Of a stretch of DNA of 64,000 bases, positions 10,388-22,800 are shown one piece after another. The stretch spans positions 22,659-86,658 of the forward strand of contig NW_020170460.1 in the NCBI RefSeq assembly GCF_000524195.1. Direction: 5' to 3'. The stretch comes from Echinococcus granulosus. Lineage: Eukaryota; Platyhelminthes; Cestoda; Cyclophyllidea; Taeniidae. Below the pieces are notes generated by a model that was not told the DNA's origin, made no database searches, and worked only from the letters and a program-made list of their open reading frames with translations. Position numbers and translations under genes: made by a program. How positions within the stretch are numbered: position 1 is the first letter of the stretch; the number at the start of each line of letters is the position of its first letter.

Positions 10388-13129
10388 ACTTGGACACTCC
10401 AACTGCTTCCTATACCTCATTTCGGCCTTGGTAGCACATGCTTGATGGTGGTGTTTCACTGGCCCCTCGTTTGCTTTCGATTGCGAAGTGATGATTCGAC
10501 GAGTATCTGATGTGTACCATCGTCACTACCTCGACAGAAAGGCAAATTTCTGAGTCATAGGAATATTCTCCTTGCACATACTTGTTTAACTCTAATGATG
10601 TCACAGCTGGGACCGGTATACCCTAGAATAAGCAGGTCTGGTGTTCATTTCTAGCATGCCTTTATCCTTCCGATTGTGCTTATTATTATCAACCGGAAGC
10701 CAAAAGAAGCGCGTGTCTATCAAAATTGCGCAGATCCTTCTAAGTGTTTATTTTTATGCATACAAATTTCTTTAAGGGGACAATTTGTTTCTGAACTACA
10801 AACGCTTTGATGATGATGGACCTGCATCTCCGCCGTCAAGAAAATGCAGGTGCCATAGGACTGGTGAGCGTCGATGCAATCCATTGCTTCAGTTGCAATA
10901 ACGGATGGTTAGATGGTTTACCAAGCCTTAGCTGGCTCAAGAGACTCTCAAATAAAGCTGCTGTCATTCTGGCGTTTCATTAAAATAGGCATTGTATTTA
11001 GAAGGTATTCCATAGCCATGAAAGGCCCGCATTCGACTGTTACGAAATAATTCGTGCAAGTGATTTTCCAATAAACAGCACTTCTTCTTACGGTCGGAAC
11101 GACTGAATTAAATGAGGCAGTAACCATGCATTTGGTGAATTTGAGACTTCGAGCATTGCAATGCCAACCGATGATTGCTCAACCTTTGCGGACGAGTTAA
11201 AACCCATATGCACAAAAGAGGAGGACAGCACACCTCTTTCTATACCTCAGCTGTTAGCGATATCTGATAACTGCCGTCAGCGCATATGCACGATTTCTAT
11301 GAAGTCTGGAAGACTTATTCTGTTATCCTTCAAGTTAGCTTGGCATGCTTGATTTCGAGTCTCTAAACAACTACGCATACATATTCATTCTGTTATCTTT
11401 GTCCTAGTTAATAAGTTGAAACGATGTTGCCGAGTGCTTTGAATATTAAAAATAGGCAACAACGGTTCGTGTGTGCACTATTTTTGTAAAAAACACAAAC
11501 GGAACACAGATTTAATGCCTGATAATCTGGAACCCGCTTCCTACATTCACGGGATCAGATCTTAATGAAGACTAAATTTCGTGCATGTGCACCGTTTTGT
11601 AATGCGTCAATTGTTAGTTCAACTCTCGGTTTTGGTAATGGGTCACTGAGTAGCCTTGGACTTCATGCACGTCGACAATGTACCCCCCGCCCGACTACTA
11701 TGTCTTCTTTCGTCTACAGGAGAGTCACGCAGGGTTAAAATGCTATTAGCGAAAAGCCGAGCCTATTCTAAATGACGACTACCATGGTTTTTGTTGCCAA
11801 GTGATAGACCTTGGCGTGACGGTAAGGTGTCTGCTCTGTAGACGAAACAATGCGTGACGATACCCAGCAGAAGGGCTGAAAATGATGTCAAGCTTCGGTA
11901 ACTACCCTAGTGCCATGTTCCACAGTAAAGCTATTAACAACTAGAGCAACACTAGCCACCTTCACGAACTACCTGAAAGTTTGTTACAAGCTGTCAACTT
12001 TATCTGCATAAAAATATCAACTGTGTGGACTCGCGATACCTCCGCCACTTCTCTACTAGCTAGGCGGGACCCAGATAGGCATAGCTGAGCAGCTCCTAAG
12101 TGGGTAAAAGGCAAGAACTTAGAAGTGAATCCAAAGCTTAACCCCCACGGAGCCATGTTAACCCGCTTCCTTCATCAGGTGATCCTGCCCTCCGCTTACT
12201 GACTCTATGACTCAAAATGGACAAGGTTGATAGTTAGCAAATTCGCCTTCTTAGAATCCAGTTATTGTACAGAACGAAACCCCAGGTCCAGTGGAATTGT
12301 TCAAAGAAGTCAGTGATATTGCAATCCAATAATTTTTCAATTTTATGAAAACCCAATTACTAGCGCATGGACATTTCCTGCATCTAAAATTACTTTGTGA
12401 TGGTTTAAGTGGGAAGCTGTCCAAGAGGAACCCTGAAAACGAAACTTAAAAGAGGAGAGTGGTTCTGTTATGCGTTAATTTTCGTTTGCTCATGGGTTTT
12501 GGGCATGCCATTATTCGAGGATTATGTTTGCTTTTATCTTTATGGAAGTCTTGGGGAGCTACGTGTTGCCGAATGTTAGAAGTAAGAATTGAACTATTGT
12601 TAGTCTACAAACTGCAAAGTACCTCCTCAACTTAAAGTTCAAATTTATTTAAGGAAAGTACTTTCAGGAACTTTATCTGTGCATTTATTTTGATTTAATT
12701 AGAAATACACCCCGCTCCCAAGAAAGCCGTAGTTTTCAACCCTATGCGTCATAATGTAATTTATGGTCTTACATAACTTCAGAGCCAAGGGAAATGAGTT
12801 TATTAAAACGTGACATAAACTTCGAATTTTACGTCTTAAGAAAATGGCTGGCTCATACATCGGATGATGCACACCTTGATACGTAAACTGAAGTTACATT
12901 TTTCTTAAGCACCCAAAGTAAAATTAGCAAAACAATAAGCCTTGATTCAATTGCTTTGCAAGATATATCACTACATTGGTTTTAAATATTAGCAATGTAC
13001 GAACCCTTATAAAACTAGTCAGTAACCCAATCACCTTTGGGTTGGCGGCTGTGGTCAGTAGTATTTCCCTCTAGCTCGTCATAGTACTCGTGAGTTATTT
13101 TACACTTTGTCCAGCCTTTTTTAGAATAA

Positions 13130-13157
13130 CTTTTTTTACAATTAGGCGCTAAAACTA
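13130..13157 (+). promoter_or_regulatory. Acceptor-like site just upstream of the RBM18 start
   Basis: A pyrimidine run (CTTTTTTTACAATTAG) ends in AG at 13144-13145, only 12 bases before the RBM18 ATG. That is the appearance of a 3' splice site. In flatworms it could be either the end of a 5'-UTR intron or a spliced-leader trans-splicing acceptor. The sequence alone cannot distinguish these. Confidence 0.35.
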
Positions 13158-16100
13158 ATGGATAGCGATCCCTGTGAGGGCACAGTTGATCCTAGGCGGG
13201 TATGGCTGGCGAATCTCCCTCCAAAGTCAACAGAGTTTGCTGTTTTGCAACTAGTTCGACCGTTTGGCAGAATTCTAGATTTCGATTTTCCTGTTCATCA
13301 ATCTGGAGGTCTTTTGCAGGGTTCCACACTTGGTTATTGCTTCGTCACCTTTGCCGCAGAAGAATGTGCTCTCAAGGCAATGGAAAGGTTTGGCCTGTTT
13401 TAATTAGCATTTCAGCATTTCTTATTGAAGAACTTCGGTAATTAATCTGGCTCAATTAACCTATTGAGAAGGTTAGCTTTAGGGGTTTCCATGGCTGTCT
13501 CATGTATATGCATCATTGTCTTATGGCTGTTAAATATATACTCCTAGATTTATGACCCGATCTGTCCCCTCTTGCATTCCATTTTGGCAAAACTACTAAC
13601 TTAAAACAGGATTTTTTGAATTTCTATGCCACTACCGATGCGAAATGTAACAGTATTCATTGTTATTATCGCTTGAACTCTGCTTCCAATGCTTTCCTTA
13701 TCAATTATGATATTTTAATTAATTCATCCCTCATTCGTACCCTTTTCGCAATGCGGTAGTTGGTGCTAGTTTCAGGATTTATTGTAACATTTCTCGTGAT
13801 ATTCCCTTAGAGGTTGCAGTTGACATCTAGGGTGTGGTATGTCACTGATATCTGGATGGTAATTGGGAGTTATTTCTCAGTAACATTAGATGGAATGGAG
13901 TTTCGTTTACAGACTTTACGACTTAAGACTCAGTTACTACTTGACCCATATCAAACTAAAAACCAAAAATGTTGTCTAAGTCACTGTGAATAGGAGTAAA
14001 TTCCATTGATTAGGATTCAACGTCGACACCATATCTACTGCAGGCTTAAGTTTCCACTTCTACGCTCTGTAATACTCCCAGTTTATCGTTTTAGTGGACT
14101 CTAGCCAGTGTTTAAAGATATAGACTAAATTGTCTCGAATGGAGAGAAATTTCATGCATTAGAGACAGGAATAGGAGGCTCATTTGCGCCTTTTGATGCG
14201 GTCTCCGCTTCGCTAAAGTTTGGTCTATAGACGCGATCTAAATCACAGCTAAAAGAATCCAACTTATCACGAAGTGAAGACGGAAGCAATGCCACTTTCT
14301 AATTGCCGCTTTGCCGGAATCTAATTAGCGGTCAAGGCTGTAGTTGAAACCGTGGAGAATTAAAAATATCAATTACTGTTAGTTAACTTCGAAAACCCAG
14401 TCAACTTCTGCGATATTGGCTTCGTCTTGCCAGGTCTAACAGAGAGTTATTTCGCACAAAAAAGGCACCAAAGCCTACTCAGGCTTCGGAGTATAAGTTT
14501 GGACCACGAGGCATGAAGAGATTGTAGGGCTGTGAGCTCTTATGTTTGGCGACGGTCTTTACAGTCTGAACGGGCGGCAATTCTACGGCTCTGTACTATC
14601 GGCGCAACGTGCTCGGCCAACGCGTGAGGCGTTGGCGCAGTGGTGGGAGGCACGCGAGGAGGCGCAACGAGCACGCATTGAAGCTGATCGACAGCGACGC
14701 GAGGAAGAGCTCGCTCAAAGACTCAATGCAACTTCTTCCTCTCTCCTCACTACCACCGCTTCTTTCGCTGATGATGATGGCGGCTCTCGGTAAGTAGTGT
14801 TTCCCACTTAAATTGTCCCATTGCTCTCTCAAAGTTGGTGCATGGAGATTCGTGAGTTTTTAAGTTGGATTTTGAGCTCAAACCGGGTCGATTTATTCTT
14901 TTTTTGCACTGATCAAAACAGAATCAAGCCGTGGCTAGTAGAATGTCATGTCATAGGGATATGATCAACTCCGTTTCCTACTCTACAAAAGGAAAAAATT
15001 TGCTTCAAGTGCCTTCTCAATAAGCAACTCCTGTTGATCCGAGATCACAATTCTCCTTTTAACTGCTCCTTTACTTCATCCATATTTTCGTAAAAGTTGA
15101 TTTTGAATGAAAATCAGGAAGTAGTTTTTTCTTATGAGTCCCTAAACTTGGGATTTATATGGATTAACACTGATTCTGCTTTAGTGTCCCATGATTGGAC
15201 TATTCAAACTGAGTGACTGTGTACGGATTTCACTTTTTTTTGCAGTTATCAACAGTAAAAGTCATCGTTGTTGTGTCAGTTTTTGAGTGTTCTCCCTTTT
15301 GTGTTATTCACGGTACTTATTGTGTTTCTGTTGTCGATAAGCCATGTATCCTCTCTGTTTCTGTTAGACCAACCTATTGCCATTCCACAACTGGAGTGTA
15401 AAGATTTGTTAGTTTTGGAGGTTGATTTGAGCTTTAAATGGTGTTGACCGACCATACTTTAACTCGTAATCACTAATAATGCTGATTTTTTGGAGGAAAG
15501 CTTGTGACTGACTTTAAATGATGAAGCGTTAGCTTTTATCAGACTGTAAATCCAAATTGGATCAAATTGCAGGCTTTTGATCTCAGTGATTTGTTCAAAT
15601 GCTCTTGTCCGGTGACTTATGTCCCCTGTCCAAAGGTATTGATTCAGTTCTGTCTGGTTTTGTGATATAAGGGGACGAATTTCAAGAGGTTGAAAGTGCA
15701 TCTACCTCTCGGCACGCAGAGCCCCCTGGTACATTCATATACACGCTTATCCAATCGTCCAAGCAGTTAGGAGCAGTTTTGCCAAAGGAGGATCTGCCAA
15801 TACGACTGAGTTTTTCCAGGACGGCCTGCTTCGCCTCTTCATTGGTGCTGAAATGTTGATCCTTAGTGTTGGCTAACTTGTGGAGACTATAAATGTTCGT
15901 GAGTGACGTCATTGCACTCAGCGTTTCCATCGAAAGGTTCGTGTCTTGTTCCATTTTGGGGTGGACTACTCGCAAATCCCCTGTTCGGAATAAGAATGGC
16001 GTTGAATGAATGTTCACGGAATTGGCTGTAGTGCTATGGTTTAGAAACCGTCACGTGTGGGATTGCCGCTTCTCACTATGCCAATGAAGATGACGGTTGC

Positions 16101-17046
16101 CCTAGAAACGTCTGCACTGGTGACTGAGGTGCCCTGTTGCTTGACGTGGTGTTTGGAGGCACTTTGCTGGAAGTGGCTTTTAGGTGGGAGAAAATAGCTG
16201 GAAGTTGTAGTTTTGCGGCTTAACTAGGAGGCAACTTCATCACTCACCGCACAGCACGCTGTGACATGCAGTATGCACACCACTACTGTTGCGTGTCATC
16301 TTGAGTAAAGGAAAGTCTGTACCCCTCCAAACAGAAATCATTTATTACTACCTTTGTTGATCATGTCCAACCTTTGAACAGCAAAATTCATCATCTTGTT
16401 CTTTTTTTTTTCTATTTCCTCTTTCATGTTGACCACGGCCCCACATCTCGACGCAGCCTGGAGATAGACATAGGTCGACCACCTCTGTTCCCGACCTTTA
16501 TGGAAAGTTGGGGATAGTTTCAGCCAAACCGATCGCTCAACCTCCTTCTCCCCCAAGTAAGTTTTTTCCTTTTCTGAGTAGGTTTTTGGGCGATGACAGC
16601 GGAAATAGTGGACAAATCTGGGAAAATTGGGTAGTGGATAGTGCCCAAATGATTGCTATGATTGGTTGGTGGATATATCTAAAAAGGGAATGGATTAAAT
16701 GAAAAAAAACCTAGAGATGCATGAATTGATTGATGAGTGCCGATAAATTGACCAGTAATGTGGAGGATTTTGCACATCATTATTCGTGTTTTTGATAGAA
16801 CTAAGCCACGCGCAGAACAGGCAGGCAGTACGACGCATTGAAGCGGCATTACGCAACACCTCACAAATTGCGGTGCAACCGGCAGCCTTGAGAACGGAGG
16901 AGGAGAGGCGCAGGCAACAACCACATCCCCTCGTGGCAGCCCTGCTGGCAGGGAATAGGCGACAGCCGATGGGAAGAGACAGACATCCACGGGGACGAAG
17001 CGGTGGAACCGGAACACACCGCTACAACCCCTACTCGCGTTTCTGA
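13158..17046 (+). CDS. RBM18: RNA-binding protein 18 (single RRM)
   Basis: Three exons join in phase to 231 residues: 13158-13387, 14565-14789 and 16806-17046. Exon 1 carries most of an RRM, with an RNP2-like strand (VWLANLP, about residues 15-21) and an RNP1-like strand (LGYCFVTF, about 61-68). Exon 2 completes it (SLNGRQFYG) and continues into a charged Arg/Glu helix. Exon 3 ends in an Arg-rich tail closing with RYNPYSRF, like the TPYSRTAW end of vertebrate RBM18. The junction ALKAMES|LNG matches the family pattern, which fixes the splice. Human RBM18 is 190 residues, so this copy has a longer linker. The donor of exon 1 (AG|GTTTGG) and the acceptor of exon 3 (CTAAG) are weak but are the choices that keep the frame. 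Function beyond RNA binding is not known for the family. Confidence 0.85.
15682..16556 (-). CDS. Unidentified gene nested in an RBM18 intron
   Basis: Two segments on the strand opposite RBM18 lie inside its second intron. The upstream segment (16352-16556, probably longer) is rich in Lys and Glu, with EEIEKKKNK followed by a helix (MMNFAVQRLDMINKG). It ends at a donor AAAG|GTAGTA. The downstream segment (15682-15980) follows a good acceptor (CTTATTCCGAACAG), joins in phase, and stops at TGA 15682-15684. The combined text (including EEAKQAVLEKL and NCLDDWISVYM) looks like a small helical protein. I do not recognise the family. No ATG is visible in frame near the 5' edge except the internal one of the MKEEIEKK segment, so the start is uncertain: another exon may lie upstream, or that internal Met is the start. 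Confidence 0.45.
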
Positions 17047-17579
17047 CCGTATGCTAAAGGTGCTTTTGCATTTTAACACCTCTACCAAATAAATCGTGTA
17101 GTCTACACACATATTGTCTGATCTTTTAAAAAATCACTACCACGTTGCTTAGTAATCGGTTCACCCGTTCGGGAGTCATCAATTAGGTAACCCTAATTCC
17201 AAATCCAATTTAGTTCCTTTCCTCCCAATCCCAACAAGAAGTTGGACACAAGGCATTTGTGACGGTCGTCGATTCTAGTGTTCTGCATGTATCTGTTCTG
17301 GTTCTTCCTATAAAAGGCTGGGCAGTAAAGAGATGAGGAGTGAGGGGAACAGGCAAAGAGAAGACGCTGTTGAAGAAGAGGCACAAAATGAAACATATTT
17401 TTGTTCACTTTCAAGTAGGAGGGCACGGACAACGGTGTTGGGGTATCAGTAGTGTTGGTGATGACCTCTTCATTACTATGTACAAGAGCAGAGGCGGACA
17501 GAGCAGGTGAAACCAGTTCATGTCCAATAGCGATATGGTAGGAGGCAGATCAGGACAAGGTGAGTCGACACGGAAGACA
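17047..17579. other. Convergent intergenic region RBM18/MYPT1
   Basis: The 3' ends of RBM18 (+) and MYPT1 (-) face each other across 533 bases. An AATAAA for RBM18 is present. No clear AATAAA is seen on the minus strand for MYPT1, so its signal is a variant or lies inside RBM18. Nothing else is recognised here. Confidence 0.7.
17088..17093 (+). terminator. AATAAA poly(A) signal of RBM18
   Basis: A canonical AATAAA lies 41 bases past the RBM18 stop (17044-17046), giving a short 3' UTR. Confidence 0.8.
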
Positions 17580-19821
17580 TCACGAAGTTGTGCGCGCCGA
17601 TAACTTACTGATCACTCGAATTAACGACTTGTTTTCGTCTGCCATGCGCGCATTCTCCTGACGCAGCCGATCTATTTCCTGTTGATAAAAAAACAACAGT
17701 AATGGGAACCGTTCCTCTTTATTCGCGGAGATTTTGACACTTAAAACTTGGAACAACAAACGAACACTAAGTAACAGGAAAAGAAACGCATTTGCGCATG
17801 CATGCAAGCAAACTAGCAAGATAGTGAACGAGCAGAGGAGAGGGGGGGCAAGAAGAGGAAAAAGAGACGAAAGGGCATGCACACCTTGGCTTGGTCTTCA
17901 AAGAAATCCACGGAACGTCGTTGAAGCTGCAAAGCAAATAAGGCACAACACATTCAACGCTGAGGCTAAGCACGGTGTGGCATGGAGTCTGCCTTTGTTT
18001 AAACTGCATTTTCGCAAAATGAACACCCATCTGTTGAAGGTGAAATTGCACCTGTTTGGATCTCCACAGGTCATCTGTGAAGTCCCTGTAGAGTTGATTT
18101 CGTATGAAAGTCACTACCAGAATAACGGAGAAACAAAGTCTGAAATGCAGATGTTTTTGTAGCCGACTCGGAATACTTGTAAGGGCGAGCCGGGAGTGGA
18201 GCGCGTGTGTACGCATGCCTGGCGGCTGAATGCTGGAGACACACAGTGCTCTCATTATCAAGCATTCATGGTACAATGTTCGGAGGGAAACTTCTGGAAA
18301 ATCGAAATTGGGACGTTTTCAGGGGTTACAGACATCCCCAGTACTCACATTCACCATCGCATTGGATACAAATGAGTCATGCGCCGGGTGCCGACCGCCC
18401 AACGCTACCAAGGGTATACATCAATGGTGAATTGAAAACAAAGACCGTCAAAGCGGTAGAAATGGCGATAACATTCCACCACCTTAAGCAAACTAGCTTT
18501 TGACGTATAGGATACTTTAATTTTATAAATAACCGACTCGCCCAATCGGATATCTCATACTCAGCCAGCCTTCAGTGATATTATCAACCAATATCCTTCC
18601 TTTCGCCAAATAACCAATCATATTGTGTTTCAAGGGGCATGCATTAGCTGTAACTCGAGCAACAATGTAGAACACACAACACCAAGCCAGTGGAGGATGA
18701 CTGAAACAAGCGGACAGACGTAAACATACCGCAGCAGGGGATGCGTCGGTGTTGGACGCCGAACTACCGTGCCTGTTCGCATTAAGGGTGGTGGAGGCGG
18801 AGTTGGAGACGTGAAGACGAGCTAGTTCGCTACGTAGCGCGGCCACCTCGCGATTGACCTGATCAAGAGTGCGCTTTAATCGCTCCTTCTCGCTCCGCTC
18901 CTCTTCGTACAGGAGGCGGTAGTCCAGGTTCTGCAAAGCACACAGAACACGCAGATACCAACTGTTCACTTGCTTGAATTTGTCATTGTTTAGATTACGC
19001 ACTGGTAGGGCGAAGCTCTGCATGCGCCACTCATACCATTAGTCTCAGGGCCCCCACGGACGTCTCTAATAAGGCTGATTCCAGACTGGTACGGTGCGTG
19101 GACCCAACAACAGATACCAAAACATTATCACACGAAATAGCCGAATAGAACAGGATTTCACATGCACCGTAAAGACAGCGCAAATTCAACATGTAGAGTT
19201 GAGACCTCAAAATGGATTTACCAGGTTATAAAATTGGAGAAAAGCTTTTCTGCACTTCAACAGAAAAGTATTCCCCGTAGTAACCTCAAAGGGAAACTGG
19301 TAACGGGCTTTAGGACAATAAACTGATTGCTAAAGGGAGCTACCTCGCGCCAGTTGTACCGCTGATCACTTAGCTTGCCAACAGAGGAGACGGGGGAGGC
19401 GGAGGAGGAAGTTGGGGAGAACTGAGATGTAGCTGGCGAGTTATGCCGGTCTCCACCCGCACCATTGCTCACAGCGTCGTTGGTGGTGGTCGATGGGGTG
19501 GTATTTAAAATTGTCGAGCGAAGGGCACGCGTTGTTGGCTTGATAAAATAAAGCGGAGGTATGATTTCTACCGAAAAAACTTATATACTTTAAGATTATG
19601 GCAGGATTAATTTTATGGGTGATTACTCACGCGTGGAATGGGATCGGCGACTGTAGTAGTAGTAGTAGCAGCGGCAGTATTATCAATGGAGGCATTCTGC
19701 TCCACTTGTTTCGCTGCCGCCAGCACGTCATTCGTATTCAATCGACCCGTGGGGACTCTATCCCGGGCCGCACGACGTGCTCGTGTATGCGTGATTATTG
19801 ATGAGGGCGAAGTGTCCGCAG
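17580..19821 (-). other. PPP1R12A: MYPT1 C-terminal coiled coil
   Basis: Exons 19344-19538, 18730-18930, 17885-17926 and 17580-17678 encode the tail. A Ser/Thr/Pro-rich segment ending SDQRYNWRE is followed by a heptad-rich helix (YEEERSEKERLKRTLDQ, then VAALRSELARL) and by the terminal helix EIDRLRQENARMADENKS plus LIRVISKLS, which is almost identical to the end of human MYPT1. In vertebrates this leucine-zipper region binds partners such as PKG; here the partner is unknown. The preceding exon 19631-19821 contains a second segment resembling the phosphosite neighbourhood. Confidence 0.85.
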
Positions 19822-22800
19822 CTATAAGAGGAAAATAATCACCAGTCACAATAGGTGTTTGGAAGCAATAAAAGTAGACGCATAGGACGTTTACCCGGAG
19901 CAGTTGTGGTCGCAGAAGAAGACTGAGTGGGAGTAATCGTCGCCTTGGAGACGTGTGTGGTAGAAGTGAATGACGTCGGTTTCTGTTCCGTCTCGTCAAG
20001 GTCCAAGCCGGCGGGCAGCTTCCGTGCGGACTGCAAGAAAGAACAGGTATCAGTAGGTTTCACTACTTATTTGGGTAAAGTAGAAGTGAATTTAGAGTTT
20101 GCAACTGGGACTTTTTTTTGATAGTGTGCCTACCAGGCATCGAACACTTCGAAGAGAAATTGATAATCGGGGCCCACGCGGTGGGCTCACGCGGCTCTCA
20201 GTGTCTTCGCAGGAGATCTGAAAGGAGTGGTGTGAACTAATTTGAACTCTACTACACGCGCACACACACACATCAACTTTGGTGTGAAACATTCCGAGCG
20301 GAGAGGAAAATTTCGTGCTGTTTGTAACTACAACTCACCTCAGCCGTGTCTGCAGTTGTCTCGCCATCTAGGGAACTCTGGATTTACATGAAGTACTTCT
20401 GGGTTAGAAGTGTCAGCGAAAACACGCAGAGATAAAAAAATACAGAGGCATTCACTAAGAGTGGGGAACCGATCAAACCACAGGAGGGCAAGCACGAGGG
20501 AGCAATCTACGCACAGACACCTCAAAAGACTCAGCGCGGTTTACTCTGCCGATAAAGGCGTTACGATGCAGACGACTTATCAACGACTGAGAGTCAGGTT
20601 GAGGAGTTATCTTTTCGGCAAAAAAGTGGGAAAGGTAGAGAGGGGTAAGAATAAGAAACATCTCACCGGTCGAGCAAGGTGACCCAGTGTGACCTTTGAG
20701 GCAAAGGATGGCGGTGGTGATCTTGGTGGTTGTGGCGGTAGTTGTAGTTGTGTTGATGAATTCTACGAGTGAAAAGTCATAGGAAGAGAAGGAAAATTCA
20801 ACACGGAAGCTGATGCGCAGCCTCACACACACATGCTGGCAGGAGCCAGAAAGCTTTCTTTCGGCAATAGGGTGAATGGCTTAGCCAAGTTGATGTGAGG
20901 CGAAATGAGCGCGCTATTGTCATCGCATTCACAGAAAGGGGATGAAGACACGCACTTTGTGGTTTTGTTTGTTTTTGAAAAACATGGCCTGTCGACAGGG
21001 GGAAAAAGAATGTGTACCACTGTTATTACTACCACCCTAAAATTGGCATGCGGATGGATGAGTGGCGTCAATACTTCGTACAAGAAGCACCACACACATA
21101 CGAAACAGTTCGCCTGCTTCATCTCTGGTGCTCGCGCCACCTTCGATGGTATTCCGCGAACTAGGCAAAGACGATCATGCATGTGGAGAAAGAGGGGAGA
21201 TGCTACAGCACTTACCGGCGAGATGAATGATGAAGTGAATGAGCTGGCTATGGCTTTGTCAATTGGCTGAAGCACACACACAAACATACACACAGAGGTG
21301 ATTGAATGTGGACCCCATTTCCTACTCCGATCAGAACTAAAACGGTACGGATATTTTCAATATGGGATTCAGTGCTTGATAGGGTGTTCAGAAGGTTGCT
21401 AATGGTCAACCAGGTTTAAAAAAGTGCCCGAATGTTGTGTTGGTTAACTTAGGGGGCATCTAATAAGTCAGGATTTAAACTTCCAGTCACGGAAAAATAT
21501 TGCCTGAATGGAATAATGGCAAGTATTGGAACAGCTTGATTGACCAATAGGATGTCACCTCATTGGTACCAGTTGATGTCAACTGAAGAACTCAAGATGG
21601 TTGCCAGGTAAGAACACGAGATATTGACGCGAAGTGATCGAAATAAACAAGGAAATGAAATATTAGGATGCAACACAACGTAAAACTTGATTAAACAAAA
21701 TATGGCCTCCCTAATAAACGCCTGGTGGGTTGGTTTGATCGGAGGCGATTGGAAAGGATCCCAGAAGGCACGAGCAATGATCATCAAAAAGAGTTGCCTG
21801 AAATATCTGAAGGGCACACGACCGATAGGACAAGGTTTGGCATTACCACGACAAATAGTGGGTAAAATAAGCAACCAATTTCTAAAACGGAGCGGAATGA
21901 CCACCAAAAGTCCACGTGGAAGATGATTTAGTAAGAATTATCAACAAGATTGGGCAAGCAAAGCGCGAATTCGATAGGAAAAATAAGCGACCAAACTGAA
22001 AATGGCCTGAAAGAAGATATCGTGAAGAAAAATATTGACGTGAATAAGCCAAAAAAAATATAGCAAAGTACTGAGATACTTAAAATGTGCATTTCTGACC
22101 TTCAAGGTCATTTGATGATTCCCATGATGCTATAGGTTTCAACGACTTCTTTTAAGCATTAAAGTTCAATTTCCGGTCATGAAATGGAATTTTAGAGGCT
22201 ATATAAGAAAATTTGTCAAACAGTTAATTATAAGATAGGGCGAAAGTGTGGAATCATATAAAAGATGACAAGAACAAAACACCAAGGGTTATACCCACTT
22301 CAAAGTGTGGCAGTAGCTACAAAACGCGGTAAGCACCAAGTGGGCCCCATTGCGAGTACTAACGGTCTGTCCAATTACCGTAGACCAATCGTCCAGTCCC
22401 CACTGTCCCCTTAATCAAGATGACAAGCAACAGTGGTGGGTGATGAAGCTACCTCAGTCAAAGCGTACAACTACAGTTCCCACCCATCTCATTCTGTCTA
22501 CAAACAACTTCGGACACATTTCTGATCTCGATGTCTTACCACACGCCGGGTACCAAGACGAGGTGGAAGCACTGAGCGCATAGATATACAAGAGAATTAT
22601 GTCGAAAAGTGGAAGAAAGTTTGCACCTGCAGGAATTATTTCTTCTCCAAACTCAAAAATACGCATTTGAATTTCTACGGCGAGGAGGTATTGAGAAGCA
22701 AAGACAACAAGTTGATTTACAAATTACGTAAAAGGACTTCTATCCATGAAAAATGTGCTCTTATTTTTTTCCCACCGAAATACTTCCAGACACGTGCTGA

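Larger units (their letters stand above)
2653..13157. other. Long region without a firm gene call
   Basis: No gene can be supported with confidence across these 10.5 kb. It contains three copies of a diverged repeat (listed separately) and exon-like segments near 5578-5723, 7927-8200 and 10186-10387. The rest, notably 6510-7900 and 10400-13140, shows only scattered short frames with no domain I recognise. The composition changes from G-rich in the first part to AT-richer, more ordinary intergenic DNA after about 10.5 kb. It may be intergenic, or it may contain introns of a fast-evolving gene. Confidence 0.5.

Noticed and set aside
20665..20691. Possible 27-base MYPT1 micro-exon
   Set aside because: It would keep the frame, but its acceptor (CTCAAAG) is poor and the nine residues match nothing in the family; left out of the model.
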